This document shows positions 44,951 through 52,217 of a stretch of DNA of 64,000 nt, piece after piece. The notes below the pieces were generated by a model that was not told the origin of the DNA, did no database searches, and worked only from the letters and a program-made list of their open reading frames with translations. The translations under genes were made by a program, and so were the position numbers. Every line of letters starts with the position of its first letter. Position 1 is the stretch's first letter. This DNA comes from Clostridiaceae bacterium (GTDB taxonomy: Bacteria > Bacillota > Clostridia > Oscillospirales > Acutalibacteraceae), in NCBI GenBank assembly GCA_016292785.1, contig JAEDFL010000006.1, forward strand, positions 1 through 64,000, written 5' to 3'.

Positions 44951-45435
44951 TGTTCTTCTCCTCCGAAATCATCAAGTTTTACATAAGATGTTTCTTTTTT
45001 ATTTATAGCGAGCTTCGTTCCGTCCTCGGTCAGAAGCTCAAAAATTCCATTGTCGTAGCTCTCAAGCCTGCCCTTAAATTCCCTTGTTCCGTCAAGCGGA
45101 CGAATAAGCTTGACCTGAACGGGCTTGCCGATGCTCTTTTCAAAGTGGCTGTCCCTTTTAAGACTGCGCTCAAGTCCGGGCGAACAAACCTCAAGACAGT
45201 AGCTCTGCTCTATCGGATCAGCCTCATCGAGCGGCTTGTCGAGAGCGTGGCTCATATCAACACAGTCGTCGATCGAAATTCCGCCGTCCTTGTCAATGAA
45301 AACTCTGAGAAACCAGTCCGCTCCCTCTTTTTCAAAGCGAACGTCCCAAAGCTCAAGTCCGAGACCTTCGGCGATCGGCTGAGCGATCTCCCACACGGCG
45401 CTGACCGTTGCGCCGCCTTTTCCCTTTGAAGCCAT
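44944..45435 (-). CDS. rimP: Ribosome maturation factor RimP
   Basis: This 163-aa protein assists 30S assembly. LGLELWDVRFEKEGADWFLRVFID at about 22-45 (mixed helix-strand) and ISIDDCVDMSHALDKPLDEADPI then YCLEVCSPGLERSL are family marks. First gene of the operon. ATG 45435 follows AAGGAGG after a leader hairpin. Confidence 0.95.
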   Translation of the reverse strand: MASKGKGGATVSAVWEIAQPIAEGLGLELWDVRFEKEGADWFLRVFIDKDGGISIDDCVDMSHALDKPLDEADPIEQSYCLEVCSPGLERSLKRDSHFEKSIGKPVQVKLIRPLDGTREFKGRLESYDNGIFELLTEDGTKLAINKKETSYVKLDDFGGEEQW

Positions 45436-45455
45436 TGCATTGCCTCCTTACAATA

Positions 45456-45483
45456 CAAAGGAGCGGGTTGCCCCACTCCTTTG
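45456..45483 (-). promoter_or_regulatory. Hairpin in the rimP-nusA leader
   Basis: CAAAGGAG-tGGGcaaCCCg-CTCCTTTG forms a strong stem-loop in the leader, immediately before the rimP ribosome site. It has no T-tract. It may affect stability, or autoregulation by NusA or another product. Note that the stem itself contains an anti-SD-like GGAG. Confidence 0.6.
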
Positions 45484-45510
45484 TCAATACCATAGTCAAT
45501 TTACATTAGT

Positions 45511-45539
45511 ATAATAACACATATTCGGATAAATATCAA
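45511..45539 (-). promoter_or_regulatory. Promoter of the rimP-nusA-infB operon
   Basis: Minus-strand TTGATA (45534-45539), 17-bp spacer and TATTAT (45511-45516). Confidence 0.75.
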
Positions 45540-45575
45540 GTGTTTTTTGTAATTTCTTTTAAGAAAAACTAAAAA

Positions 45576-47147
45576 CTAATTGCTGTAATCAAGATGGCTC
45601 AAAGCATATGTTATTGAAGTAAACGGATTGTCCATCATAGACTGGTATTCCTCAAACATTTCCCAATCCTCAATATCAATAAACCTTATTTCAACATCTT
45701 CGCTGTCCCTTGTAAAATAATGCTTATAAAAAGAAAGGAATTCATCTCTTACAAGGCTCTTGTTCGGAACTTTCGGAACATAAATCAGTTTTTCACCCTC
45801 AGCAATCTTTTCATCAACATATTCCTGCCTCATAGCAAAAACATCATAATTCTGAATTGTCTGCATAGGAAGCAGTATACCAATGCAGAGAAGTACGACA
45901 ACGGCGGACATATTGAAGACTTTAAGAATTTCTGCGCTCATTTTCAGATCATATGTTTTAATCAAAAAGTCGAAAAGATACAAAGCAAGCGAAACAAAGA
46001 TCATCAGGGAAAGATAGAAGGTTCTGTAACCGTGCTGATTTAAAATCATAAACATTCCGACCGACATTGCAAGCAGAAACACAGCAAAAACGGAATAAAT
46101 CCTGACTTTTTTCGATTTAATAAATCTGAAAAAGATTATAACTGCATCAAGCAAAAAGCTAAACATCAAAACCATCAGAAAGAGCTTAACTCCGGCAATT
46201 ACCTTTGCTTCCTCAGTTTGAATGAATTTATAAATCACGCAAACAAGAGGATAAACCGCCGCAAAGAAATAATGCCACAACTTAAACCTGTCGTTCGGAG
46301 ATTCTTTCTTTACAATATAAATAAGTATCGCTCCGAAAATTACTATCCAAACTGTGGCTGTGCTGAAATACTCGGCAAATTTTGCGACTACTCCGACAGC
46401 ATACGGTATGTTAATTATGATATGGCGATAGTTTTTCATCACATCTTCGCCGATTATGTTGTATGACAGATGCTTAGGTACAACAAACATCAGCGCCGCG
46501 CCTATAATTCCACCGACTGTAAAAACAATGTATCTTGCGTAAATTTTTTTCTCGGTCAAGAGTTTGAATACAATCAGGAAAACTCCCGTTGTCAAAAAAA
46601 CTATTGTAGCATTTTCACTGTAAAACTGCATAAAAATTGATGCGGCAAACAAAACCGGATAAAGCAGGGCATTTATTCCCTTTTTGTTTTTTTTGATAAG
46701 TTTCATCAGCGCAAAGCAAATAAGAACATTAGCCACAGGCGCAACATAGTTCATTATACATGGATTTGAAGAATAGCACTTCGCATAAAATCCCGACGAC
46801 GGAACTATAATGAGCAAAGCCGTTGCAATTTTCACCCACAAAATCTTAATGTTGAAAACATAATAGCAGCAGGCGATAATAACGGTCAGCACGAGTGGTT
46901 TCACAAACATTCTTGTTATCGGATAATAATTAAAATAATAGAGAGCAAGGTTTCCGATAAATCTTCCGTTTCCGTAATGAATGGAAAAATCCAGACCACT
47001 CAATTCTTTCACGCCGATCCATGAAGTCTGCATCGAGTAATCGTCCGTGTCATAAAAGTTAAACAAAAAAACAACAAAGAGCAGAGCATAAATGAAGACT
47101 GTCAAAAGAATGTTTTCATAATATCTTTTTCTTTCCGTATTTTTCAT
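45576..47147 (-). CDS. Polytopic membrane protein, possible GT-C-type glycosyltransferase
   Basis: This 523-aa protein has about 11-12 predicted membrane helices. The first extracytoplasmic loop holds an acidic YDTDDYSMQTSW motif, and the C-terminus is a hydrophilic domain of about 85 aa (DEKIAEGEKLIYVPKVPNKS onward). That layout resembles GT-C or DUF6056-like lipid-linked-sugar transferases, but this is inference. ATG 47147 is chosen because GGAAG lies 8 bases upstream; it starts 3 bp beyond the previous stop, and ATG 47153 is an alternative. It is AT-richer than its neighbours, which may signal a different origin. Confidence 0.6.
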   Translation of the reverse strand: MKNTERKRYYENILLTVFIYALLFVVFLFNFYDTDDYSMQTSWIGVKELSGLDFSIHYGNGRFIGNLALYYFNYYPITRMFVKPLVLTVIIACCYYVFNIKILWVKIATALLIIVPSSGFYAKCYSSNPCIMNYVAPVANVLICFALMKLIKKNKKGINALLYPVLFAASIFMQFYSENATIVFLTTGVFLIVFKLLTEKKIYARYIVFTVGGIIGAALMFVVPKHLSYNIIGEDVMKNYRHIIINIPYAVGVVAKFAEYFSTATVWIVIFGAILIYIVKKESPNDRFKLWHYFFAAVYPLVCVIYKFIQTEEAKVIAGVKLFLMVLMFSFLLDAVIIFFRFIKSKKVRIYSVFAVFLLAMSVGMFMILNQHGYRTFYLSLMIFVSLALYLFDFLIKTYDLKMSAEILKVFNMSAVVVLLCIGILLPMQTIQNYDVFAMRQEYVDEKIAEGEKLIYVPKVPNKSLVRDEFLSFYKHYFTRDSEDVEIRFIDIEDWEMFEEYQSMMDNPFTSITYALSHLDYSN

Positions 47148-47149
47148 TA

Positions 47150-47857
47150 TCATTTCTTCCTTTTCAATGGGTTTTCCGGCTTGACGCCGCCGGTAAGGAA
47201 ACCGCTGATATACATAAGATAAGCGGAAATGATTGAAACAACAACGCAGATCGGAATAAGCGTACCCGTTCCGATACTGCCGTTGAATATAAGAACGATA
47301 ACGGCGGCAATTACCGGAACAAAGGATATTCTCCAATGCTTTGCAAGGTAGCCTGCTCCGAGCGCACCGAAAAGAGCGGGAAGAACCTGATCGAATGCAG
47401 GAGTGAACGGTGAGCCCTCGCCCGTCAGCTTCGGAAGAATAGGAGTAAGCGCAAGAACGCCGACAGCAAGAATAATTGTTGTAACGATTGAAGATGTTGC
47501 AGTCGCAATAGTCGAGATTACCTCGTCCGCCTCTGTACCGGGCTTCGTCTTTGCAAGCTCACGGGAGTTGAGAACGCAGGGGAGCTTGAGGTTTGTAATA
47601 TTGCCCGTTACAAAGGAAAGATATGTTGCGCCGGTGCCGAGCATCGGAGCATAAACAACTATTTCAAGAACAGCCGAAGTCCAGAAAATCGGTATAACCT
47701 TGAGAAGTCCCTTGAAAACCTGGTTAAAGGTCGGCCAAGCGTTAAACTTCACACAGATTGCAACGGGAACGGCAAGCAATACGCAGATAGCCGTAACCAT
47801 AAAAATGCGTCCCCACGTGTGGGTATTGTCCATATAACCGCGATTATGCTTTTTCAT
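47150..47857 (-). CDS. Membrane protein, partner of the DUF5058-like protein
   Basis: This 235-aa protein has about six membrane helices, with a conserved-looking GTGATYLSFVTGNITNLKLPC stretch and an ELAKTKPGTEADEVIST loop. Its start overlaps the upstream DUF5058-like gene by 4 bp (ATGA), which implies a two-subunit membrane complex, probably a transporter. ATG 47857 is picked for the GGAGG eight bases upstream. Substrate unknown. Confidence 0.7.
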   Translation of the reverse strand: MKKHNRGYMDNTHTWGRIFMVTAICVLLAVPVAICVKFNAWPTFNQVFKGLLKVIPIFWTSAVLEIVVYAPMLGTGATYLSFVTGNITNLKLPCVLNSRELAKTKPGTEADEVISTIATATSSIVTTIILAVGVLALTPILPKLTGEGSPFTPAFDQVLPALFGALGAGYLAKHWRISFVPVIAAVIVLIFNGSIGTGTLIPICVVVSIISAYLMYISGFLTGGVKPENPLKRKK

Positions 47858-48672
47858 CTGATCGGCCTCCATTCAAAGGTTGAAATTTCTTCGGGAAGAA
47901 CGTAGTGCAGAAGCACCGCCATACCCATACCGGCGAACATTCCGATAGGCATAACGAACGGCTCGAATTTTTCCCATTTGAATTTCTTACAGAGAGCCTG
48001 AAGAATAACGACAACCACCACCGAGGTGATAAGAACGGCAACGGACATAACGCCTGCGCCCATTCCGACAGGAGTAAGCTTTCCGTTTTCCTTGATTGTC
48101 GAAGCCTTTCCGGCAATGGCATTTCCGATAAATGCGGAAATAAGACCGATAAACGTAGCGGCGGAGATTATATCGCCGAATTTGTTGTCGCCGCCGGAAT
48201 TATTCGTCACCATTCCGACCTTGCTCTGTATCTTTTTCAGAAAAATCGGGATAAGAACAAGCGAAAAGATAACGCCGATAGTCATAACCCATGATACGGC
48301 GGCAAAAATTTTCGGATCGGTGATATCCTGACCGAAAACAGCAATGCTTTTGCCGTCCTGAAAGGATTCGAGTGCCGCCTGGGCCGCAGTAACCTCATAC
48401 TGTAGATTGCCGACAACGGTAAGACGTATCCACGGCAGAACAATTCCGAGAGTGCTGGCAAGCGTGACGACCGTTGCAAAAATCGCAATGGCGGGAGCGA
48501 TGGTAAAAAGTGCGCTTGAAGTAACCGCATTTTTCATATCCTTTGTTGTCAGGCCGACCTCTTTGCCGTGTTTCCACGCTCTGATAAGGAAAAACAGGGA
48601 CTGTGCGATGACAAATACGATAACCATCGCCGCAAGTCCGTACATAAATCCGCTTTCTTTAAAATCTTGCAT
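47854..48672 (-). CDS. DUF5058-like membrane protein
   Basis: This 272-aa protein has about seven membrane helices. The N-terminal GLAAMVIVFVIAQSLFFLIRAWKHG and the AVTSSALFTIAPAIAIFATV segment look like DUF5058, a family of unknown function. GGGGGA precedes ATG 48672. It is translationally coupled to the next membrane gene, and the pair likely forms a transporter. Family assignment is from memory of the pattern and should be checked. Confidence 0.6.
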   Translation of the reverse strand: MQDFKESGFMYGLAAMVIVFVIAQSLFFLIRAWKHGKEVGLTTKDMKNAVTSSALFTIAPAIAIFATVVTLASTLGIVLPWIRLTVVGNLQYEVTAAQAALESFQDGKSIAVFGQDITDPKIFAAVSWVMTIGVIFSLVLIPIFLKKIQSKVGMVTNNSGGDNKFGDIISAATFIGLISAFIGNAIAGKASTIKENGKLTPVGMGAGVMSVAVLITSVVVVVILQALCKKFKWEKFEPFVMPIGMFAGMGMAVLLHYVLPEEISTFEWRPIR

Positions 48673-48721
48673 ACATATCCCCCTTGAGTAAGCTTCGGGA
48701 TTCCGAAAATTGATGTTTTTT

Positions 48722-48751
48722 ATTTTATCACATTATACTGCGGCTCGTCAA
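48722..48751 (-). promoter_or_regulatory. Promoter of the DUF5058-like gene pair
   Basis: Minus-strand TTGACG (48746-48751), 18-bp spacer and TAAAAT (48722-48727). Confidence 0.55.
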
Positions 48752-48817
48752 GAAGTATAAACAGGAATATAGCTCTGCCGTTCACAAAAAGTTCAACCTT
48801 TTTTCCCGAAAAAAATC

Positions 48818-48847
48818 TTGCAAAAACACGGATTTATTAGTTATAAT
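48818..48847 (+). promoter_or_regulatory. Promoter of the HD phosphohydrolase gene
   Basis: TTGCAA (48818-48823), 18-bp spacer and TATAAT (48842-48847). Confidence 0.55.
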
Positions 48848-48897
48848 AGAATTGTTCCAAACAGGTTTTGAATATTTATGAAAGGAGCAAACGGGCT

Positions 48898-49476
48898 GTG
48901 GAAGCAAGAAAACTCATTGAAATTACGTCGATTGCCGAGAGGCTCAAGGACGCCGAAAGGCATTGTCTGACCTCGGGCGGCAGACGGGAGAGCGTTGCAG
49001 AGCACTCGTGGCGAATGACGCTGATGGCATATTTTATGAGCGATGAATTTCCCGAAGCCGACCTTGAAAAGATATTCAAAATGTGCCTGATTCACGATCT
49101 CGGAGAAGCTTTCACGGGTGACATTCCGACCTTTGAAAAGACGGAAGAAAACGAGAGATTTGAAGAAAAACTGCTCGATGAATGGGTGAAATCCCTGCCC
49201 GAACCGTTTTGCTCCGAGATGTCGTCACTCTATGACGAGATGAACAAGCGAGAAACTCTTGAAGCGAAGATATACAAGGCGGCGGACAGTCTCGAAGCCC
49301 TCATTCAGCACAACGAAGCCGATATTTCAACGTGGCTTCCGCTTGAATATGACCTGCAAATGACATACGGAAACGACAAGACCGATTTTTCCGAATATAT
49401 GAAAAAGCTTCGTGAGCTTGTTCGGAATGACAGTCTGGAAAAAATAAAAAAAGCCGAAAGGAGTACAGAATTATGA
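48898..49476 (+). CDS. HD-domain phosphohydrolase (5'-deoxynucleotidase-like)
   Basis: This 192-aa HD hydrolase resembles the YfbR/HDDC2 nucleotidases. The metal ligands are in SVAEHSWRMTLMAYF (His), LIHDLGEAFTGD (His-Asp) and KAADSLEALIQHN (Asp). Probable role: hydrolysis of (deoxy)nucleoside monophosphates in the cytoplasm. The start is likely GTG 48898, with AAAGGAG 10 bases upstream; TTG 48868 would place that ribosome site inside the gene. It overlaps the next gene by 4 bp. Confidence 0.85.
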   Translation: MEARKLIEITSIAERLKDAERHCLTSGGRRESVAEHSWRMTLMAYFMSDEFPEADLEKIFKMCLIHDLGEAFTGDIPTFEKTEENERFEEKLLDEWVKSLPEPFCSEMSSLYDEMNKRETLEAKIYKAADSLEALIQHNEADISTWLPLEYDLQMTYGNDKTDFSEYMKKLRELVRNDSLEKIKKAERSTEL

Positions 49477-50090
49477 GAATTATAACCGTAAGCCGTGAAT
49501 TCGGAAGCGGCGGTCGTGAGATCGCCAAAAGGCTTTCCGATGTGCTCGGCATCAACTACTATGACAGCGAGATAATAACCGAGATTGCCAAAAAAGCGGA
49601 TCTTGACGAAAACTATGTTGCACATTCGCTTGAAAGCGGTATTCAGCCGTCTTTTCAGATTCATTTCGCCTGTGCTTTTTCTCACATTTCCGCTCCCGAT
49701 CCGACGGTCAAGCTCCTTTCCGCTCAGCACAATATCATCAACGAGCTTGCCGAAAAAGGCGATTGCATAATCGTCGGCAGAGCGGCAGACGTCCTGCTTG
49801 AAAAATATCATCCGTTCCGCATCTTCGTCTATGCCGATATGCAGTCTAAAATCGAGCGATGCAGACAACGTGCCGACGGCAACAGTGACCTGACCGACAG
49901 GGAAATCGAGAAGAAAATCAAGCAGATTGACAAGGGCAGAGCCTCAAGCTACAATATGATATCCTCGACCGACTGGGGCGACAAACGAGGCTACGACCTT
50001 TGCGTCAACACGACCAACGCAAATATCAAGGAGATCACTCCGTTTATAGCGGAGTATGCTAAGCAGTGGTTCAAGGACAGACAGCTCTGA
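49473..50090 (+). CDS. Cytidylate kinase-like P-loop protein
   Basis: This 205-aa protein belongs to the cytidylate-kinase-like family (ITVSREFGSGGREIAKRLSD at the N-terminus, GSGGR-type loop near 10-16). DCIIVGRAADVLL near 100 and the RVCADM-like FVYADMQSKIERC near 118 follow the kinase fold. The true substrate is not proven. Coupling to a nucleotidase gene suggests a role in nucleotide balance. Confidence 0.85.
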   Translation: MRIITVSREFGSGGREIAKRLSDVLGINYYDSEIITEIAKKADLDENYVAHSLESGIQPSFQIHFACAFSHISAPDPTVKLLSAQHNIINELAEKGDCIIVGRAADVLLEKYHPFRIFVYADMQSKIERCRQRADGNSDLTDREIEKKIKQIDKGRASSYNMISSTDWGDKRGYDLCVNTTNANIKEITPFIAEYAKQWFKDRQL

Positions 50091-50118
50091 GACGAAACCG
50101 CAGAACACATAAAAAATT

Positions 50119-50148
50119 AAAGCCGTCAGCAACAAGTCTGACGGCTTT
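50119..50148. terminator. Bidirectional terminator between convergent genes
   Basis: AAAGCCGTCAG-caacaagt-CTGACGGCTTT hairpin. On the minus strand it is followed by AATTTTTT and on the plus strand by a short T-tract. It closes the cytidylate-kinase-like transcript and the ADP-ribose cluster. Confidence 0.8.
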
Positions 50149-50196
50149 ACCTGTCCGTAACGTTATGCAGAAGACGTTATATAGCTTTACTTTCCC

Positions 50197-50289
50197 TTAA
50201 TCACCCTTTGAATATTTATTCAAAATATCTTCTGCATATGTACGGTCGATATTATTCGCAATAATCTTTCCCTTAATAATCGGACTCAT
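50197..50289 (-). CDS. Possible 30-aa small protein
   Basis: A 30-codon frame starts at ATG 50289, eight bases after a GAGGA, and reads MSPIIKGKIIANNIDRTYAE then DILNKYSKGD. It lies 28 bp after the 77-aa TM protein gene in the same direction and before the shared terminator. No family is recognised. It is supported only by the ribosome site, spacing and soluble amphipathic composition. Confidence 0.4.
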   Translation of the reverse strand: MSPIIKGKIIANNIDRTYAEDILNKYSKGD

Positions 50290-50317
50290 CCGAAAAATCC
50301 TCTTTCAAACTTTTCAG

Positions 50318-50551
50318 TCAACCTCCGATTTTATTTTTCTTTTTATCCTCTGCATTGAAATATTTCCCGTCAAGGAAATCCTCGGGAACAACGTGATTGT
50401 CGCTGTCGTGATGAATATCCCAGTTCTTCCAGCTTTCTTTATCAAAGCTGTCACTGTGAAAATTCGGATTGCCTTTTGTCTTTTTGTCAGGTATGGATGT
50501 CCAAATCGCCGCAAAAACAATTATCAGAATAACAGCAATAACTGCCGCCAT
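50318..50551 (-). CDS. Small single-pass membrane protein
   Basis: This 77-aa protein has one N-terminal membrane helix (AAVIAVILIIVFAAIW) followed by a charged, His/Asp-rich cytoplasmic or external tail (SWKNWDIHHDSDNHVVPEDF). It starts 6 bp after the ADP-ribosylglycohydrolase stop with GAGGTAAT before ATG 50551, so it is in the same operon. Unknown family; possible membrane tether or regulator of its neighbour. Confidence 0.65.
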   Translation of the reverse strand: MAAVIAVILIIVFAAIWTSIPDKKTKGNPNFHSDSFDKESWKNWDIHHDSDNHVVPEDFLDGKYFNAEDKKKNKIGG

Positions 50552-50557
50552 ATTACC

Positions 50558-51355
50558 TCATCCCTTTATCAGAGCTTTTTCCGCCTCATTAAAAATTCCG
50601 AGCAAATATCCATCAAGGAAAGACAGCGCAGTTTCTCTGATTCTGTTGTCAATGTTGTAGTAAGCCTCTGCGACAGAGCCTGCAATAGCGGCTATGGTGT
50701 CGCTGTCTCCGCCGATGGAAATTGCGTTTCTGATCGTGTCCTCAAAGCTTGTTGACTCAAAAAACGCTTCAAGTGCCTGCGGAACGGAGCCTTGACAGGT
50801 CACGTCAAAATCATAGTACGGACGGATACCGTCAAGCGTGAAGTCGATTTTATAGTATTTTTCCATTATATATCTTTTGATCTCTCCCTTGTCTTTTCCG
50901 CATCTGGCAAGGAATATTGAAGCCGCCACAGCCTGCGCTCCCTTAATTCCCTCGGGGTGGTTGTGTGAAACCTCAGCAGTCAGCTTTGCGATTTCCTCCG
51001 CCTCCCTAAGCGAAGCCGCCGCCCAGCCTGCCGCCGACACCCTCATTGCCGAGCCGTTGCCGAAGCTGTTGTACGGCTCGGTTCTTCTTCTCACAATCCA
51101 TTCAACAAAGTTGCCGCCGTAGCCGCAGTAAGGATATCTGCCCCCGACCTCGTGCATAGTCCTGATAAGATGATTCTTGAACGCTTCGGGCGCTTCAAGC
51201 GGTCTCTGACCTATCAGAGCCTTTCCCACGGCGAGTGTCATTACCGTATCGTCGGTAAAGTCACAGTCACTGTGAAACAAATCAAACCTTTTCGTCTTGA
51301 TATTGTCAAATTCAAACCTCGAACCTGCAATATCTCCTATTATCGCTCCTATCAC
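50558..51355 (-). CDS. ADP-ribosylglycohydrolase family protein
   Basis: This 265-aa enzyme removes ADP-ribose from proteins or nucleotides. Both di-magnesium motifs are intact: FTDDTVMTLAVG near residue 32 and GGDSDTIAAIAGSVAEAYY near 220. MIGAIIGDIAGSRFEF is the typical N-terminus. The start is GTG 51355, seven bases after AGGAGG; a longer reading begins inside the promoter. It lies downstream of VWA and macro-domain genes, so the context supports ADP-ribose signalling or turnover. Confidence 0.9.
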   Translation of the reverse strand: MIGAIIGDIAGSRFEFDNIKTKRFDLFHSDCDFTDDTVMTLAVGKALIGQRPLEAPEAFKNHLIRTMHEVGGRYPYCGYGGNFVEWIVRRRTEPYNSFGNGSAMRVSAAGWAAASLREAEEIAKLTAEVSHNHPEGIKGAQAVAASIFLARCGKDKGEIKRYIMEKYYKIDFTLDGIRPYYDFDVTCQGSVPQALEAFFESTSFEDTIRNAISIGGDSDTIAAIAGSVAEAYYNIDNRIRETALSFLDGYLLGIFNEAEKALIKG

Positions 51356-51380
51356 GGCAATACCTCCTGTTTCCTTTTCG

Positions 51381-51409
51381 ATAATATCATGAATCTTTCC
51401 CTTTTGCAA
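51381..51409 (-). promoter_or_regulatory. Promoter of the ADP-ribosylglycohydrolase gene
   Basis: Minus-strand TTGCAA (51404-51409), 17-bp spacer and TATTAT (51381-51386). Confidence 0.6.
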
Positions 51410-51471
51410 ATCTCACAGTCCCGCAACAAGGTCTCTGATGCACAAAAATGAGAGCCTTGCAAGACAGCCTT

Positions 51472-52116
51472 TTATCTTCTTCTCATATAGTCCTCCTCAA
51501 TCGAAATCGACCAGTCTTCTTCGATGCTCTTATTGGCTCTTACACAGCCGACAACATTTGAAACGGACTCGTAAAGCACCTGTGTTCCTCTGCTGTCTGC
51601 GTGATAATTGACCGCCCTGTCCTCGCTGATTCCGTATCTTGCGGCAGTTTCAACAGCGTCAATATTCGCTCCGATGAAAAGGAACTCCCAGCCGTACTTG
51701 CGCTTCTGCTTTTTTATCATCGCCTTGACCTGATCGCTTGAATAAATATGGCTTGCGTTTTCCATACCGTCCGTTGTGATAACAAATACCGTGTGCTCGG
51801 GCACATCTTCCCGGCGTGCATACTTGTGAACGTTTTTGATGTGATGTATCGCTCCGCCGATCGTATCAATCAATGCCGTACAGCCTCTGACGGTGTAGTC
51901 CTTGTCGGTCATCGGTTTGATCTTTTTAAGCTCCACCCTGTCGTGCAGAACCTCCGACACATTGTCGAAAAGCACGGTCGAAACCAGACATTTACCCTCC
52001 TGTCTGCGCTGTTTCTCAATCATCGCATTAAAGCCGCCGATTGTGTCGCCCTCAAGTCCTGCCATTGAGCCGCTTCTGTCCAGAATAAATACAAGCTCCG
52101 TCAAATTCTTTTTCAT
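51472..52116 (-). CDS. VWA-domain protein with complete MIDAS
   Basis: This 214-aa cytoplasmic von Willebrand A protein has the MIDAS residues DRSGSM (near residue 14), the Thr of CTALIDT (near 75) and the Asp of TTDGMEN (near 112). There is no signal peptide or membrane segment. ATG 52116 follows GGAGG at spacing 8, right after the T-tract of an upstream hairpin. Proteins of this type often act as ligand-binding partners in TerY-like or stress clusters. A partner in the ADP-ribose cluster is inferred. Confidence 0.85.
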   Translation of the reverse strand: MKKNLTELVFILDRSGSMAGLEGDTIGGFNAMIEKQRRQEGKCLVSTVLFDNVSEVLHDRVELKKIKPMTDKDYTVRGCTALIDTIGGAIHHIKNVHKYARREDVPEHTVFVITTDGMENASHIYSSDQVKAMIKKQKRKYGWEFLFIGANIDAVETAARYGISEDRAVNYHADSRGTQVLYESVSNVVGCVRANKSIEEDWSISIEEDYMRRR

Positions 52117-52129
52117 AATCAATTCCTCC

Positions 52130-52176
52130 AAAAAATAATGTGGTCGTTCGGTTTCTCAACCTTACAGCCACATTAT
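52130..52176 (-). terminator. Two-tier hairpin with T-tract between macro and VWA genes
   Basis: On the minus strand: stem ATAATGTGG/CCACATTAT (9 bp), a symmetric 6x6 internal loop, stem GGTT/AACC closed by a GAGA (GNRA-type) loop, then TTTTTTGG. It follows the macro-gene stop by 41 bp. Its T-tract abuts the GGAGG of the VWA gene, so it may be a terminator or an attenuator. Confidence 0.75.
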
Positions 52177-52217
52177 ACAACACTATTCATTTTAAAAGGT
52201 CGCTCGTCGGGAGACTT

